Source of the DNA: Chloroflexota bacterium
GTDB lineage: Bacteria; Chloroflexota; Dormibacteria; CF-121
Assembly: GCA_005881175.1 (NCBI GenBank)
Contig: VBEN01000038.1
Span: forward strand, 1-32,316
Reading direction: 5' to 3'
DNA length: 32,316 nt
Below, piece by piece: positions 1 to 6,588 of this stretch. The stretch's first letter is position 1; every line of letters begins with the position of its first letter. The translations under genes were made by a program, and so were the position numbers. The notes beneath the pieces are model-generated. The model saw only the letters and a program-made list of their open reading frames with translations. It ran no database searches and was not told the DNA's origin.

Positions 1-1207
1 GGTCCGCCAGGTGCTGGTCGTAATAGCGCATCGTGACCCGGGGTCCGGTCTTCACCCGGCCCCGGTGCGGGCGGAGCTCGCCGAGCAACGCCTTGAGCAA
101 GCTGGTCTTGCCCGACCCATTGGGCCCGACGATGGCGATACGTTCTCCCGCGCTGACCGTGAAGGCCGGGACAGAGAGCCTCCAGCCTGAGGCCCCGGAC
201 GCGGCGGGATACCCGAGCTCGAGGCCATCACTTTGAAAGATCAGCTCGCTGGTGCTCGATGCCTGCAACCGGATGCGGATCTGCTGGTCGTCCGCGGGCG
301 GCGCCAGCCGTTCCAACCGGTCGAGTTTTGTCTGGCGGCCGCGCGCCTCGCGCGCCCGCTGGCCGGCTTTGTAGCGGCGGATGAACTCTTCCGTCCGCGT
401 GATGTAGTCCCGCTGTGCTTCGTACTCTTTCTGCCGTACGGTCCGCCGTTCCCGGCGCAGTCGAAGGTATTGCCGGTAATTCCCTGGGTACCATTCGCCA
501 GCCCCAGCCTGCAGCTCGAGGATGTCGTCGGCAGTGTGCTCGAGGAACCGGCGGTCGTGCGACACGATCAACATACCCGCAGAAGACAGGCGCAAGAATC
601 CTTCCAGCCATTCGATCGCTTCAAGATCCAGGTGGTTGGTCGGCTCATCGAGGAGGAGCAGGTCGGCGTCCTGAAGCAGCAGCCGCGCGAGGGCCAGCCG
701 GCGCCGCTGCCCGCCGCTGAGCGCGCCTGGCGGCAGTGCCTGGTCGGCTTCGGTCAGGCCCACCCCGTGCAGGACTTCCGCGACCCGGTTGTCATACGCA
801 TAGCCGTCGAGGCGCTCGTATTCGTGTTGGACTTCGCCGTATTCCTCAACGAGCGTCGCCAGTCCGGCACCGGTCGCACCGGACAAAGCTGCCTCCAGCC
901 CGGTCAGCCGCTCCCGCAGCCGAATGATGTCCGTCCGGCTGTGTAGCGCGTCCGCGTATACGCTCTCGTGCGGACCCGCTTCCAGCTCCTGCGCCAGGTA
1001 GGCGGTCCGCGTCCGTGGGGCCAGCGTCAACGATCCCCCGGCCGGGGTGAGCTCGCCGGAGATTGCCCGCAGCAGGCTCGACTTGCCGCTGCCATTGGCG
1101 CCGACCATCCCGAGCCGCTGCCGCGGCTCGACCTGGAAGGTCAGCTCCGAGAGCACCTCAGTGGCGCCATAGGTCAGGGTGAGCCTTTCGACGCGAAGTA
1201 GCGGCAT
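1..1207 (-). CDS. ABC-F family ATPase, C-terminus cut off by the window edge
   Basis: ABC-F proteins are soluble twin-ATPase proteins without membrane domains that act at the ribosome, in translation rescue or antibiotic protection. About 402 residues are visible and the frame runs off the left edge; full members have roughly 530-650. It starts at ATG 1207 (MPLLRVERLTLTYG). The first Walker A is at about residues 36-43 (GANGSGKS), followed by the LSGGQRRR signature, the Walker B LLLLDEPTNHLD typical of ABC-F, and SHDRRFLE. A charged, Arg-rich interdomain linker follows (RRYKAGQRAREARGR), then the second Walker A (GPNGSGKTSLL). The second signature and Walker B lie outside the window. It is transcribed away from the next gene. 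The subfamily (Uup, EttA or a resistance type) cannot be decided from this part. Confidence 0.93.
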   Translation of the reverse strand, partial: MPLLRVERLTLTYGATEVLSELTFQVEPRQRLGMVGANGSGKSSLLRAISGELTPAGGSLTLAPRTRTAYLAQELEAGPHESVYADALHSRTDIIRLRERLTGLEAALSGATGAGLATLVEEYGEVQHEYERLDGYAYDNRVAEVLHGVGLTEADQALPPGALSGGQRRRLALARLLLQDADLLLLDEPTNHLDLEAIEWLEGFLRLSSAGMLIVSHDRRFLEHTADDILELQAGAGEWYPGNYRQYLRLRRERRTVRQKEYEAQRDYITRTEEFIRRYKAGQRAREARGRQTKLDRLERLAPPADDQQIRIRLQASSTSELIFQSDGLELGYPAASGASGWRLSVPAFTVSAGERIAIVGPNGSGKTSLLKALLGELRPHRGRVKTGPRVTMRYYDQHLAD

Positions 1208-1342
1208 GCCACCAAAAGTCTACGGCCGAATTGCCATCCACAATTCGAAATACCGGTGCAGCCAGTGGGAATAAATGCGGGATGGAATCGGTTTGCGAGC
1301 GTGTAGTCGTAGTTTTCGTCGGCATGAAATGAGGGTTCGTTG

Positions 1343-1723
1343 ATGACAGGATTGCTCGCCCAAACCAACGCCTATATCCGTGACGCCGAACAGCAGCATC
1401 GGGACTTGAAAGCTCGCCAGGATCAGATGCGCCGGCCGGTGCAACTGATCGACCGCCTGTTGCAGGAGCTCGAGGAGCTGAATCTCAGAGGAATGAAGCG
1501 CGTGCCGGTCTCATACGAACCGCGCCTCGAGGAGATCCTTGCCCTGATCGCGCCAATTCAGTCGAACCCCGACCAGCTGGTGAATATCAAGGTCAAAGTC
1601 GGGATCCCAAAGCTGATGGACGCCCTCTTCGCCGTCGAGGAGGCGTTGTTCACTGAGCGTCGGGGGCATTCACTCGATTCCGACGTCGAGCCGTTCGACA
1701 ACAATCTCTTTACCGCCGCCTAG
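1343..1723 (+). CDS. Hypothetical 126-residue soluble protein
   Basis: I do not recognise a family. The ATG at 1343 is preceded by GAGGG at 1331-1335 (7-nt gap), which favours it over the in-frame TTG at 1340. The product is hydrophilic, with no signal peptide or membrane segment. The first half is rich in Glu, Gln, Leu and Arg and looks helical (RRPVQLIDRLLQELEELNLR). A central section runs EEILALIAPIQSNPDQL, and the tail is acidic. There are no cysteines. It stands alone between the divergent ABC-F gene and the convergent hydrolase gene. The Shine-Dalgarno sequence, the codon pattern matching neighbouring genes and the lack of a better frame support it as real. No function is proposed. Confidence 0.7.
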   Translation: MTGLLAQTNAYIRDAEQQHRDLKARQDQMRRPVQLIDRLLQELEELNLRGMKRVPVSYEPRLEEILALIAPIQSNPDQLVNIKVKVGIPKLMDALFAVEEALFTERRGHSLDSDVEPFDNNLFTAA

Positions 1724-1737
1724 TTCGGACTCGGCCG

Positions 1738-2322
1738 TCAGGTTGGTATCAAGCGGCTGGTCGTCGGGCGGCCGCCGAAGTCGACTTCCCTCGTCTTCAC
1801 CGTCCCGGCCGTCCGCCCCGGCGCCGTCTGGTAAGTCCAGTACAGGTTCGTGTGCGCGATGACCTGGTCAGGCGGCGGCGCCCCCCACGCCGTCTGGTCA
1901 CTCGTCGTGTGGGCGTCGCTTACCAGGGTCGCGTCGTATCCCCTGGCGAACGCGCCGTGAAGCGTCGAGCGGACGCATGCGTCGGTCTCTGCACCGACGA
2001 CGACGAGGCGCCCGACTCCGAGGCCCGACAGCACAGTCTCGAGGGTGGTGTCCTCGAAGGAGTCGCCGTAGTTCTTCTCGACAAGCGGCTCGGCATCGGC
2101 CGGAGTCAGCTCGGGGACGATCCGCCAGTCGTCGCTCCCCCGCGCAAGCCCCTTGTCGGAGTGCTGGACCCAGACAACGGGGACCCGTTCCCGCCGCGCC
2201 TTGTCGACAAGGCTGCCGACGTTCGCGACAACGGTGTCGCGCTCGTGAGCGCCCCCGACGACGCCGTTCTGCACGTCGATGACGAGGAGTGCGGTGTTCG
2301 GCCGGTTCTCGAGTGTGCTCAT
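1738..2322 (-). CDS. Isochorismatase-family cysteine hydrolase
   Basis: The protein (194 aa) has the isochorismatase/nicotinamidase fold and catalytic triad: Asp16 in ALLVIDVQNG, Lys83 in VEKNYGDSF and Cys116 in ETDACVRST, with the usual cis-peptide region VVGAETDAC before the cysteine. Family members hydrolyse small amides or vinyl ethers (nicotinamide, isochorismate, N-carbamoyl compounds) in the cytoplasm. The length is normal for the family. ATG 2322 is preceded on its strand by AAGGGGAG at SD distance. It is divergent from the MgtC gene with about 127 bp between starts, and neighbours give no substrate clue. The C-terminal tail of about 30 residues after the fold (TAGTVKTREVDFGG) is a little long. 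Substrate is unassigned. Confidence 0.9.
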   Translation of the reverse strand: MSTLENRPNTALLVIDVQNGVVGGAHERDTVVANVGSLVDKARRERVPVVWVQHSDKGLARGSDDWRIVPELTPADAEPLVEKNYGDSFEDTTLETVLSGLGVGRLVVVGAETDACVRSTLHGAFARGYDATLVSDAHTTSDQTAWGAPPPDQVIAHTNLYWTYQTAPGRTAGTVKTREVDFGGRPTTSRLIPT

Positions 2323-2437
2323 GGTCTCCCCTTACTCAGGCTGGGCTCCTGTGTCCATCCACGATAAACCTACCCGACAATCGGCCGGAACGAACCTCGG
2401 GGCGGTCGTTTCCCGGTCGTCCGCGTCGGCGCGGCAG

Positions 2438-2452
2438 TACCATAGCGCCGTG
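2438..2452 (+). promoter_or_regulatory. Candidate leaderless promoter of the MgtC gene
   Basis: TACCAT at 2438-2443 lies six nucleotides before GTG 2450. A transcript starting 6-7 nt after the hexamer would begin on the start codon. No Shine-Dalgarno sequence is present. This decides the start: the open frame extends upstream to 2279, but that stretch shows no MgtC homology and overlaps the divergent gene. Confidence 0.5.
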
Positions 2453-3130
2453 CCCAATATGTTCGACTTGATGTTGCGGCTGCTGGTCGCCCTTGTCCTC
2501 GGAGCGATCGTCGGGCTGGAGCGCGAGCGTCAGGAACGGGCAGCCGGGCTGCGCACCGTGACCATGGTTTCCCTCGGCTCCTGCCTGTTCACGATTGTCG
2601 GCGCCTACGGCTTCAGCCAGACTGACCCGTCGCGAGTGGCCGCCCAGATCGTGACGGGCATCGGCTTCCTGGGCGCCGGGACGATCTTTTTGCGCAAGGA
2701 CATCGTGCGCGGGCTGACGACGGCCGCGACCATCTGGGCCGTGGCCGCCATCGGCATGGCGGCCGGAACCGCGCAGTACTTCCAGGCGGCCTTCACGACG
2801 CTTTTGATCCTGGCGGTGTTGATGGTGTTGAAACCCATCGAGAAGCGCTTTTTCAAGCGGCCCAGCGAGGCCACGGTCAACCTGATCGTGCCCCGGGGCG
2901 CCGACGAGATCGAGCGCGTGCGGGCGGCCCTGGCGGGCATCGGCGCCTTTCCCATGTCGCTGCGCATCCATGAGCTGAATGAAACAGATGACCGCCTCGA
3001 GATCGACGTCGGCCTACCACACGAGCGGACCACCTCCGATCTCTTGCGGCAACTCCGCACCGTCGAAGGCGCGCGCCAGATCCTGATTTCTCGCGACCTG
3101 GTCGAAGACCGGGTGCGGGCGGGTAACTGA
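2450..3130 (+). CDS. MgtC/SapB family membrane protein
   Basis: MgtC-family proteins are inner-membrane proteins linked to Mg2+ limitation, membrane potential and intracellular survival; many environmental members have no tested role. The product (226 aa from GTG 2450, or 223 from ATG 2459) has the N-terminal MgtC domain: LVLGAIVGLERERQ, AAGLRTVTMVSLGS, QIVTGIGFLGAGTI and GLTTAATIWAVAAIGMAAG, with four to five hydrophobic segments up to about residue 130. A C-terminal ACT-like cytoplasmic domain of about 85 residues begins near PSEATVNLIVP. That places it with the longer MgtC class. A small promoter/terminator unit follows directly on its stop codon. No mgtA/B transporter lies nearby. Confidence 0.92.
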   Translation: MPNMFDLMLRLLVALVLGAIVGLERERQERAAGLRTVTMVSLGSCLFTIVGAYGFSQTDPSRVAAQIVTGIGFLGAGTIFLRKDIVRGLTTAATIWAVAAIGMAAGTAQYFQAAFTTLLILAVLMVLKPIEKRFFKRPSEATVNLIVPRGADEIERVRAALAGIGAFPMSLRIHELNETDDRLEIDVGLPHERTTSDLLRQLRTVEGARQILISRDLVEDRVRAGN

Positions 3131-3136
3131 TACAAT
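3128..3136 (+). promoter_or_regulatory. Extended -10 promoter of a small transcription unit
   Basis: TGATACAAT fits the extended -10 consensus TGnTATAAT with one mismatch. Its TGA is the stop codon of the MgtC gene. The predicted start is near 3143, giving a transcript of about 78 nt up to the terminator. No good -35 was seen, which is tolerable for an extended -10. Confidence 0.5.
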
Positions 3137-3165
3137 GGCCGCCTAAGGTCTGGGAGGTGGTGCCC

Positions 3166-3201
3166 ATGGCATTAATTGACTTAAGTGAGAGCGGCGGGTA
3201 A
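3166..3201 (+). CDS. Candidate 11-residue micro-ORF
   Basis: ATG 3166 to TAA 3201 encodes MALIDLSESGG. It has a strong Shine-Dalgarno, GGGAGG at 3152-3157, eight nucleotides from the ATG. This stands out because several neighbouring genes have none. The last codons and the stop form the left arm and loop of the terminator hairpin. It may be a true tiny peptide, a leader-type ORF, or decoration on a small RNA. The peptide is hydrophilic and unlike any peptide I know. Evidence is the arrangement only. Confidence 0.4.
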   Translation: MALIDLSESGG

Positions 3202-3220
3202 CACCGCCGCTCTTTCTTTA
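3189..3220 (+). terminator. Rho-independent terminator
   Basis: A perfect 9-bp GC-rich stem (GAGCGGCGG 3189-3197 with CCGCCGCTC 3204-3212) has a 6-nt loop GTAACA and is followed by TTTCTTTA. The T-tract is on the plus side only, so it ends plus-strand transcription (MgtC gene and micro-ORF) just before the convergent crotonase gene. Confidence 0.85.
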
Positions 3221-3221
3221 T

Positions 3222-4007
3222 CTAGCCGCGAAAGACCGGTTGGCGCTTCTCCACGAAAGCCCGGATGGCCTCCTGCGCATCGGGTGTCGCGGCGGCGACT
3301 GCCTGAAGCTGCGATTCCAGTTCCATGACCTGTTCGAGATCACGCCCGAGCGCCCGCTCGATGCCTCGCTTGATCAACGCATAGGTCCGTCGCGGCCCGG
3401 CGGCGAGCTCGTTAGCGCGCGCCACCGCCGCCGGCATCAGTTGCTCGGCGGGCACGACGGCCGAGATCACGCCCAGCTTTTTCCCCTCTTCCGCGGTGAG
3501 CGGGTCGCCCGTCATCGCTAGTTCCGTCGCTTTGCTCAGGCCGAGCATCCTCGTCAGGAAGAACAGGCTGCCGGCATCCGGAACGAGGCCAACCCGAACA
3601 AAGACCACGATCAACTGCGCCCCGGCGGCCGCGATCCGAAGGTCACAAGCGAGCGCCAGACTCAAGCCCGCCCCGGCCGCCGTTCCATTCAACGCGGCGA
3701 TCACCGGCGTCGGACAGGCACGGATGGCGCGGATCATCGGGGCGTAGTTCGCCCGAAGATCTTCCCCCAGGTCACTCTCGCCCGCCTGGGCGCGCGCCGC
3801 GACGTCCTTGAGGTCGGCGCCCGCGCAGAAGGCGCGACCCGCGCCGGTCAGGATGATCGCCCCCACCTCGGGATCGCGCCCGGCCGCCTCGAGCGCCGCG
3901 GTTAGCGCCTGGGTCGTCTGCCGGTTGAGCGCATTCAGCGTCTCTGGCCGGTTGAGCGTCAGGGTGAGCACCGCCCCCTGGCGCGCGCTCAAGACAAGCT
4001 CGGTCAT
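3222..4007 (-). CDS. Crotonase-family enzyme, PaaG-like (isomerase-type)
   Basis: The protein (261 aa) is a cytoplasmic acyl-CoA enzyme of the crotonase fold. Oxyanion-hole segments are FCAGADL (residues 60-66) and NGTAAGAGL (107-115). The first hydratase glutamate is absent (GAGLSLALACD). The motif GLVPDAGS places Asp144 where PaaG-type isomerases have their catalytic Asp. Family knowledge therefore suggests isomerisation (PaaG of phenylacetate breakdown, or a delta3-delta2 enoyl-CoA isomerase) rather than hydration. Its ATG overlaps the stop of the upstream hydratase gene by 4 nt, giving a two-gene unit in the order hydratase then isomerase, like paaF-paaG. No other paa genes are in the window, so pathway assignment is inference. 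Confidence 0.88.
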   Translation of the reverse strand: MTELVLSARQGAVLTLTLNRPETLNALNRQTTQALTAALEAAGRDPEVGAIILTGAGRAFCAGADLKDVAARAQAGESDLGEDLRANYAPMIRAIRACPTPVIAALNGTAAGAGLSLALACDLRIAAAGAQLIVVFVRVGLVPDAGSLFFLTRMLGLSKATELAMTGDPLTAEEGKKLGVISAVVPAEQLMPAAVARANELAAGPRRTYALIKRGIERALGRDLEQVMELESQLQAVAAATPDAQEAIRAFVEKRQPVFRG

Positions 4008-4777
4008 CGCCCGCTAAACCGGCCCGGGCGCTTCTCGAGAAAGGCCCGCATGCCCTCCCGTTTGTCCTCCGACGCGAAGAGCAGATAAAACAGCTTTCGC
4101 TCGAACTCGAGTCCGGCCGAGAGCGACACCTCCATCGCCTGGTTGACGGCTTCCTTGCCGAGCCGGACCGCCAGTGGTGGGCGGGCCGCGATCAGGTTCG
4201 CGAGTCGAAGCGCCTCGTCGAGCTGGGCGCCTGAGGGCACCACCCGGTTCACCAGTCCGATGCGCTCCGCGTCGACCGCCCCCACGGGCTCGCCGGTGAG
4301 CACGGCCTCCATGGCACGGACTTTTCCCGCCGATCGAGCCCAGCGCTGGGTCCCGCCCGCGCCCGGGATGATCCCAATCTTGACCTCGGGCTGGCCGAAC
4401 TGCGCGGTCTCCGACGCAACCACGAGGTCACACATCAGGGCCAGCTCGCAGCCGCCGCCGAGGGCATAACCGCTCACCGCCGCGATCACCGGCTTGTGGA
4501 TCGCCTTAAAGCGCGCCCAGCGAGCGAAGTTGTCGTCGTCGAGCACATCGACCGCACCGGCCTCGACCATCTGCGAGATGTCCGCGCCGGCCGCGAAGGC
4601 CCGGTCGTCGCCAGTCAGGATCATGCAGCGGATGGCGTCGTCCTGGTCGTACGCATCGAGCGCGTCGACGAGCTCGGCGATGGTTTGATGGTTCAGCGCG
4701 TTGCGGACCTGCGGCCGATTGATGGTCACGATTCCTACCGGCCCGCGAACTTCGGTGAGAACGAATTCGTACGGCAT
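4004..4777 (-). CDS. Enoyl-CoA hydratase (crotonase/PaaF-like)
   Basis: This is a 257-residue classical enoyl-CoA hydratase, which adds water to trans-2-enoyl-CoA in beta-oxidation-type pathways. Both catalytic glutamates are present: Glu111 in LGGGCELALMCD and Glu131 in FGQPEVKIGIIPGAGGTQR. The oxyanion-hole segments are FAAGADI (61-67) and YALGGGCE. The C-terminal MRAFLEKRPGRFSGR matches the usual ending (FxEKRxPxFxGR). ATG 4777 is preceded by TAAACT with an 8-nt gap and no SD, so it is probably leaderless. It is the first gene of the two-gene crotonase unit and is divergent from the signal-peptide protein gene. Identification is firm; chain-length specificity cannot be read. Confidence 0.95.
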   Translation of the reverse strand: MPYEFVLTEVRGPVGIVTINRPQVRNALNHQTIAELVDALDAYDQDDAIRCMILTGDDRAFAAGADISQMVEAGAVDVLDDDNFARWARFKAIHKPVIAAVSGYALGGGCELALMCDLVVASETAQFGQPEVKIGIIPGAGGTQRWARSAGKVRAMEAVLTGEPVGAVDAERIGLVNRVVPSGAQLDEALRLANLIAARPPLAVRLGKEAVNQAMEVSLSAGLEFERKLFYLLFASEDKREGMRAFLEKRPGRFSGR

Positions 4778-4791
4778 GCCTGCCGAGTTTA
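4775..4791 (-). promoter_or_regulatory. Candidate leaderless promoter of the crotonase unit
   Basis: On the minus strand TAAACT (4791-4786) is followed by eight bases and ATG 4777. A TATAAC hexamer also lies further upstream on this strand (plus GTTATA 4816-4821), inside the divergent promoter region. Confidence 0.45.
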
Positions 4792-4826
4792 GCGCCAGCC
4801 GAAGCCCCGATCGGCGTTATAGGGTC

Positions 4827-5396
4827 GTGAAACGGCTGGCGCTGGCGTTCCTCCCCGCGGTCGTCATCCTGATGCTTCCCCTGACCGCACTGGCCGAGGA
4901 CCAGCCATTCAAAACGGTGGTGGACGGCATCGTTCCCAAAACGCCCGGTTTGACCATCCAGGGCTCCGCGGGTGGGTGTGACCTGTTACTGCAGAACCAA
5001 ACCGGGCAGGACGTCATCCTGTTCGACCTCAGCAAGCCGCCGAAGCCTTTCCGTTTCGCGGCCCAGGCCAGATCGGCCTCGCCCAAGCCTCCCATTCCGG
5101 TGCACCTGACCGGGGCCTGGCCGTGTGCCAGCCTGCCGGCGGTGACCGAAGACCAGCGCTGGAACCACGCTGAGGCCACCGTTATCGGCTGGACGATCAA
5201 AGGTGCGGTTGGCGCGGTGACCTTCGTCATCAGCGCCCGTAGCATGTACGATCCGGCGCTCGATCCCTCGGCCGAGTGGACCTTCTATCTCAGGATCGCG
5301 GTCGGTGCGCTGATCGTTGGCGGCCTGCTGATCGCCGGGCCCTACCTCTTCAAGCGCCGTCGAGAGATTCTCGGCAACAGCAAGAAAGCGGCCTGA
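4827..5396 (+). CDS. Secreted or membrane-anchored hypothetical protein
   Basis: The GTG at 4827 gives an immediate signal peptide: KR, then LALAFLPAVVILMLPLTALA, with probable cleavage after ALA before EDQPF. Longer starts back to 4701 would bury the signal and overlap the divergent gene, so they were rejected. The mature part is about 130 residues, with one Cys in GSAGGCDLLLQN and another in GAWPCASLP that could form a disulfide, plus a Pro-rich stretch. A C-terminal membrane helix follows (IAVGALIVGGLLIAGPYLF), then a basic tail (KRRREILGNSKKAA) expected in the cytoplasm. The layout is a type I membrane protein with an extracytoplasmic domain. GTTATAGG lies 3-5 nt before the start codon. 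I do not recognise the domain. Confidence 0.72.
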   Translation: MKRLALAFLPAVVILMLPLTALAEDQPFKTVVDGIVPKTPGLTIQGSAGGCDLLLQNQTGQDVILFDLSKPPKPFRFAAQARSASPKPPIPVHLTGAWPCASLPAVTEDQRWNHAEATVIGWTIKGAVGAVTFVISARSMYDPALDPSAEWTFYLRIAVGALIVGGLLIAGPYLFKRRREILGNSKKAA

Positions 5397-5420
5397 ACCA
5401 CAGGTCGGGAAACTTGGCTC

Positions 5421-5449
5421 TGGACGGAGCGTGAGCCTGCTCATATAAT
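5421..5449 (+). promoter_or_regulatory. Sigma70-like promoter with consensus -10, upstream of the DUF5658 gene
   Basis: TGGACG (5421-5426), a 17-nt spacer and a perfect TATAAT (5444-5449). Predicted start near 5456, leaving about 85 nt of leader before the GTG at 5542. A second promoter lies inside that leader. Confidence 0.6.
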
Positions 5450-5476
5450 CCGGGCAGCCTCATGGAGGGGAAGCCG

Positions 5477-5545
5477 GTGGTATTTGAAAAGCGCCATTTC
5501 GGGCGTTGCTTTTCTGATATTCCCGCTGTAAATTCGGATCAGTGA
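5477..5545 (+). other. Leader segment with possible 22-codon ORF and hairpin
   Basis: After the TATAAT promoter, GGAGGGG (5464-5470) precedes GTG 5477, which opens 22 codons (VVFEKRHFGR...) ending in TGA 5543-5545, across the GTG start of the DUF5658 gene. Within it GAAAAGC (5486-5492) pairs with GCTTTTC (5508-5514), and GCC 5493-5495 with GGC 5502-5504, with a 3-nt bulge. It could be a leader peptide, an attenuator-like hairpin or chance. The hairpin right arm also holds the -35 of the second promoter. Confidence 0.25.
5506..5534 (+). promoter_or_regulatory. Proximal promoter giving a leaderless DUF5658 mRNA
   Basis: TTGCTT (5506-5511), exactly 17 nt, then TAAATT (5529-5534), then 7 nt to GTG 5542. 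This is the best complete -35/-10 set among the leaderless candidates in the window. Confidence 0.6.
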
Positions 5546-5904
5546 TCGCGGAAGTGCGCGGGGCGGTCGTCCGCAAGGTGGGCGCCATCGGCCGCCGGCA
5601 GGTCTCCACCGGCAAGAAGGCCTTCATCCTCGCGGGATTCTGTATCGCTCAGCTACTCGACATCACGACCACCCACATCGGTCTCAGCCAGGGACGCCAG
5701 GAGCTCAACGGCATCGCCGCCTGGATCATCGCGCACGACGGTGAGCTGGCCGTTTATGCCATCAAGCTGGGGCTGGCGGCTGGGCTGGTGGCCTTCCTTC
5801 TCATCTTCGGGCGCCGGCGGGTTGCCATCTGGAACGCCTATCTCGTCGCCGCCTGGATCACGACCTTCGCCGTCGTCAATAACCTGTATCGAATCCTGAG
5901 TTAA
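5542..5904 (+). CDS. DUF5658-like small membrane protein
   Basis: The product (120 aa) has a basic N-terminus of about 26 residues and three hydrophobic segments: AFILAGFCIAQLLDITTT, LAVYAIKLGLAAGLVAFLLI and IWNAYLVAAWITTFAVVNN. The pattern LLDITTTHIGLSQGRQELNG (residues 38-57) matches what I know of DUF5658 (Leu-Asp, Thr-Thr, Gly, Glu-x-Asn). That family has no established function. The start is GTG 5542, supported by a well-spaced promoter 7 nt upstream and no usable SD. It stands alone between two other membrane-protein genes, and a 7-bp inverted repeat overlaps its stop codon. Confidence 0.75.
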   Translation: MIAEVRGAVVRKVGAIGRRQVSTGKKAFILAGFCIAQLLDITTTHIGLSQGRQELNGIAAWIIAHDGELAVYAIKLGLAAGLVAFLLIFGRRRVAIWNAYLVAAWITTFAVVNNLYRILS

Positions 5905-5922
5905 CTACTGCGGCCGTAGTTA
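5902..5922. repeat. Inverted repeat overlapping the DUF5658 stop codon
   Basis: TAACTAC (5902-5908) and GTAGTTA (5916-5922) form a perfect 7-bp stem with a 7-nt loop. The stop codon TAA is its first three bases. No T-tract follows, so it is either a weak terminator, an mRNA-end hairpin or a protein site. Confidence 0.45.
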
Positions 5923-5968
5923 CAGAGTGATCTAACGCGCCGATGCGCCGTCCAGCGGCCCGTCGCGC

Positions 5969-6085
5969 ACTCGGGCGAAATTCCAGTGCCCTCGTTGGCG
6001 CGTACAGGCCGCATACGGCGCCGGCGCTTGCGGCCGAAAGGCCGGCTCGCCCTGCGGGCTCGCGAAAGTACTGGCAGCCGGGAGT
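5969..6085 (+). other. Intergenic region with long-range pairing potential
   Basis: The gap between the DUF5658 stop and the next gene holds nested complementary segments: ACTC 5969-5972 with GAGT 6082-6085, and CCAGT 5983-5987 with ACTGG 6070-6074. They enclose small hairpins (GCCG-CATA-CGGC; GGCC-GAAA-GGCC). This looks like a closed multi-stem RNA, but I matched it to no known riboswitch or ncRNA. GC-rich DNA pairs easily by chance. Confidence 0.2.
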
Positions 6086-6097
6086 AAAGGCGTGCAT

Positions 6098-6112
6098 TAA
6101 ATTGTGGGTGTG
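6098..6112 (+). promoter_or_regulatory. Candidate leaderless promoter of the four-helix membrane protein
   Basis: TAAATT 6098-6103, six nt, then GTG 6110. An in-frame GTG at 6104 abuts the hexamer and is less likely to be used. Confidence 0.45.
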
Positions 6113-6559
6113 AATCCGGCTGCCATTACTTTCGGCGAGATCATGACGCCGCTCTTCTTCTATGTCGTCATCGTCGCGTACATGGCCTTCGTGCTGGCGT
6201 CCGCGTGGCAGTTCTCGCGGCGGCCCGAGCCCGGGCGAACGATGCGCGGCATCAACCTGACACTGGTCCCGCTCGGGGTACTGGTCGCGCTCGTCGGCGT
6301 TCTCGCCGCAAGTTTCAACGCCTTCTCGCAGACCGAGGGAACCCCAACCACGAACTGGGCCATCGTGATGGTGGCCCTTGGCCTGGGAGGAGCATCGCTG
6401 CTCCTGGCGGTCGAGGGCTTCGTGCTTCGCGCCCGCGTTCGGTCATCGAGCGAAGACCGGCGGGCCATCGGTCTACGCAGTCTCAGCCTGATCGCGACCA
6501 CCGTGCCGCTGGTCGTCCTCGGCGCGCTGTTCTTCGCGCTGGCGCTTCGCATCGCGTAA
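6110..6559 (+). CDS. Hypothetical four-helix membrane protein
   Basis: The product (149 aa from GTG 6110) has four predicted membrane segments: PLFFYVVIVAYMAFVLASAW, INLTLVPLGVLVALVGVLAA, WAIVMVALGLGGASLLLAV and SLIATTVPLVVLGALFFALA. Short basic loops (FSRRPEPGRTMRG, LRARVRSSSEDRRA) suggest cytoplasmic sides. There are no cysteines, and no motif or family was recognised. ATG 6143 (MTPLFFYV) is an alternative start that would remove only a short polar leader. The gene is monocistronic as far as can be seen, with the Rrf2 promoter beginning about 30 bp after its stop. Confidence 0.72.
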   Translation: MNPAAITFGEIMTPLFFYVVIVAYMAFVLASAWQFSRRPEPGRTMRGINLTLVPLGVLVALVGVLAASFNAFSQTEGTPTTNWAIVMVALGLGGASLLLAVEGFVLRARVRSSSEDRRAIGLRSLSLIATTVPLVVLGALFFALALRIA

Positions 6560-6588
6560 CCGAAGGCCGTCGACGCGCGCCTGGCGAG

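Noticed and set aside
233-946. Plus-strand frame across the ABC-F gene
   Set aside because: The minus strand encodes Walker A, signature and Walker B motifs throughout; the plus frame is a shadow.
2279-2449. 57-residue N-terminal extension of the MgtC protein
   Set aside because: It overlaps the divergent hydrolase start, has no homology to MgtC, and a hexamer at leaderless distance marks GTG 2450.
4701-4826. N-terminal extension of the signal-peptide protein
   Set aside because: It would bury the signal peptide and overlap the divergent hydratase gene.
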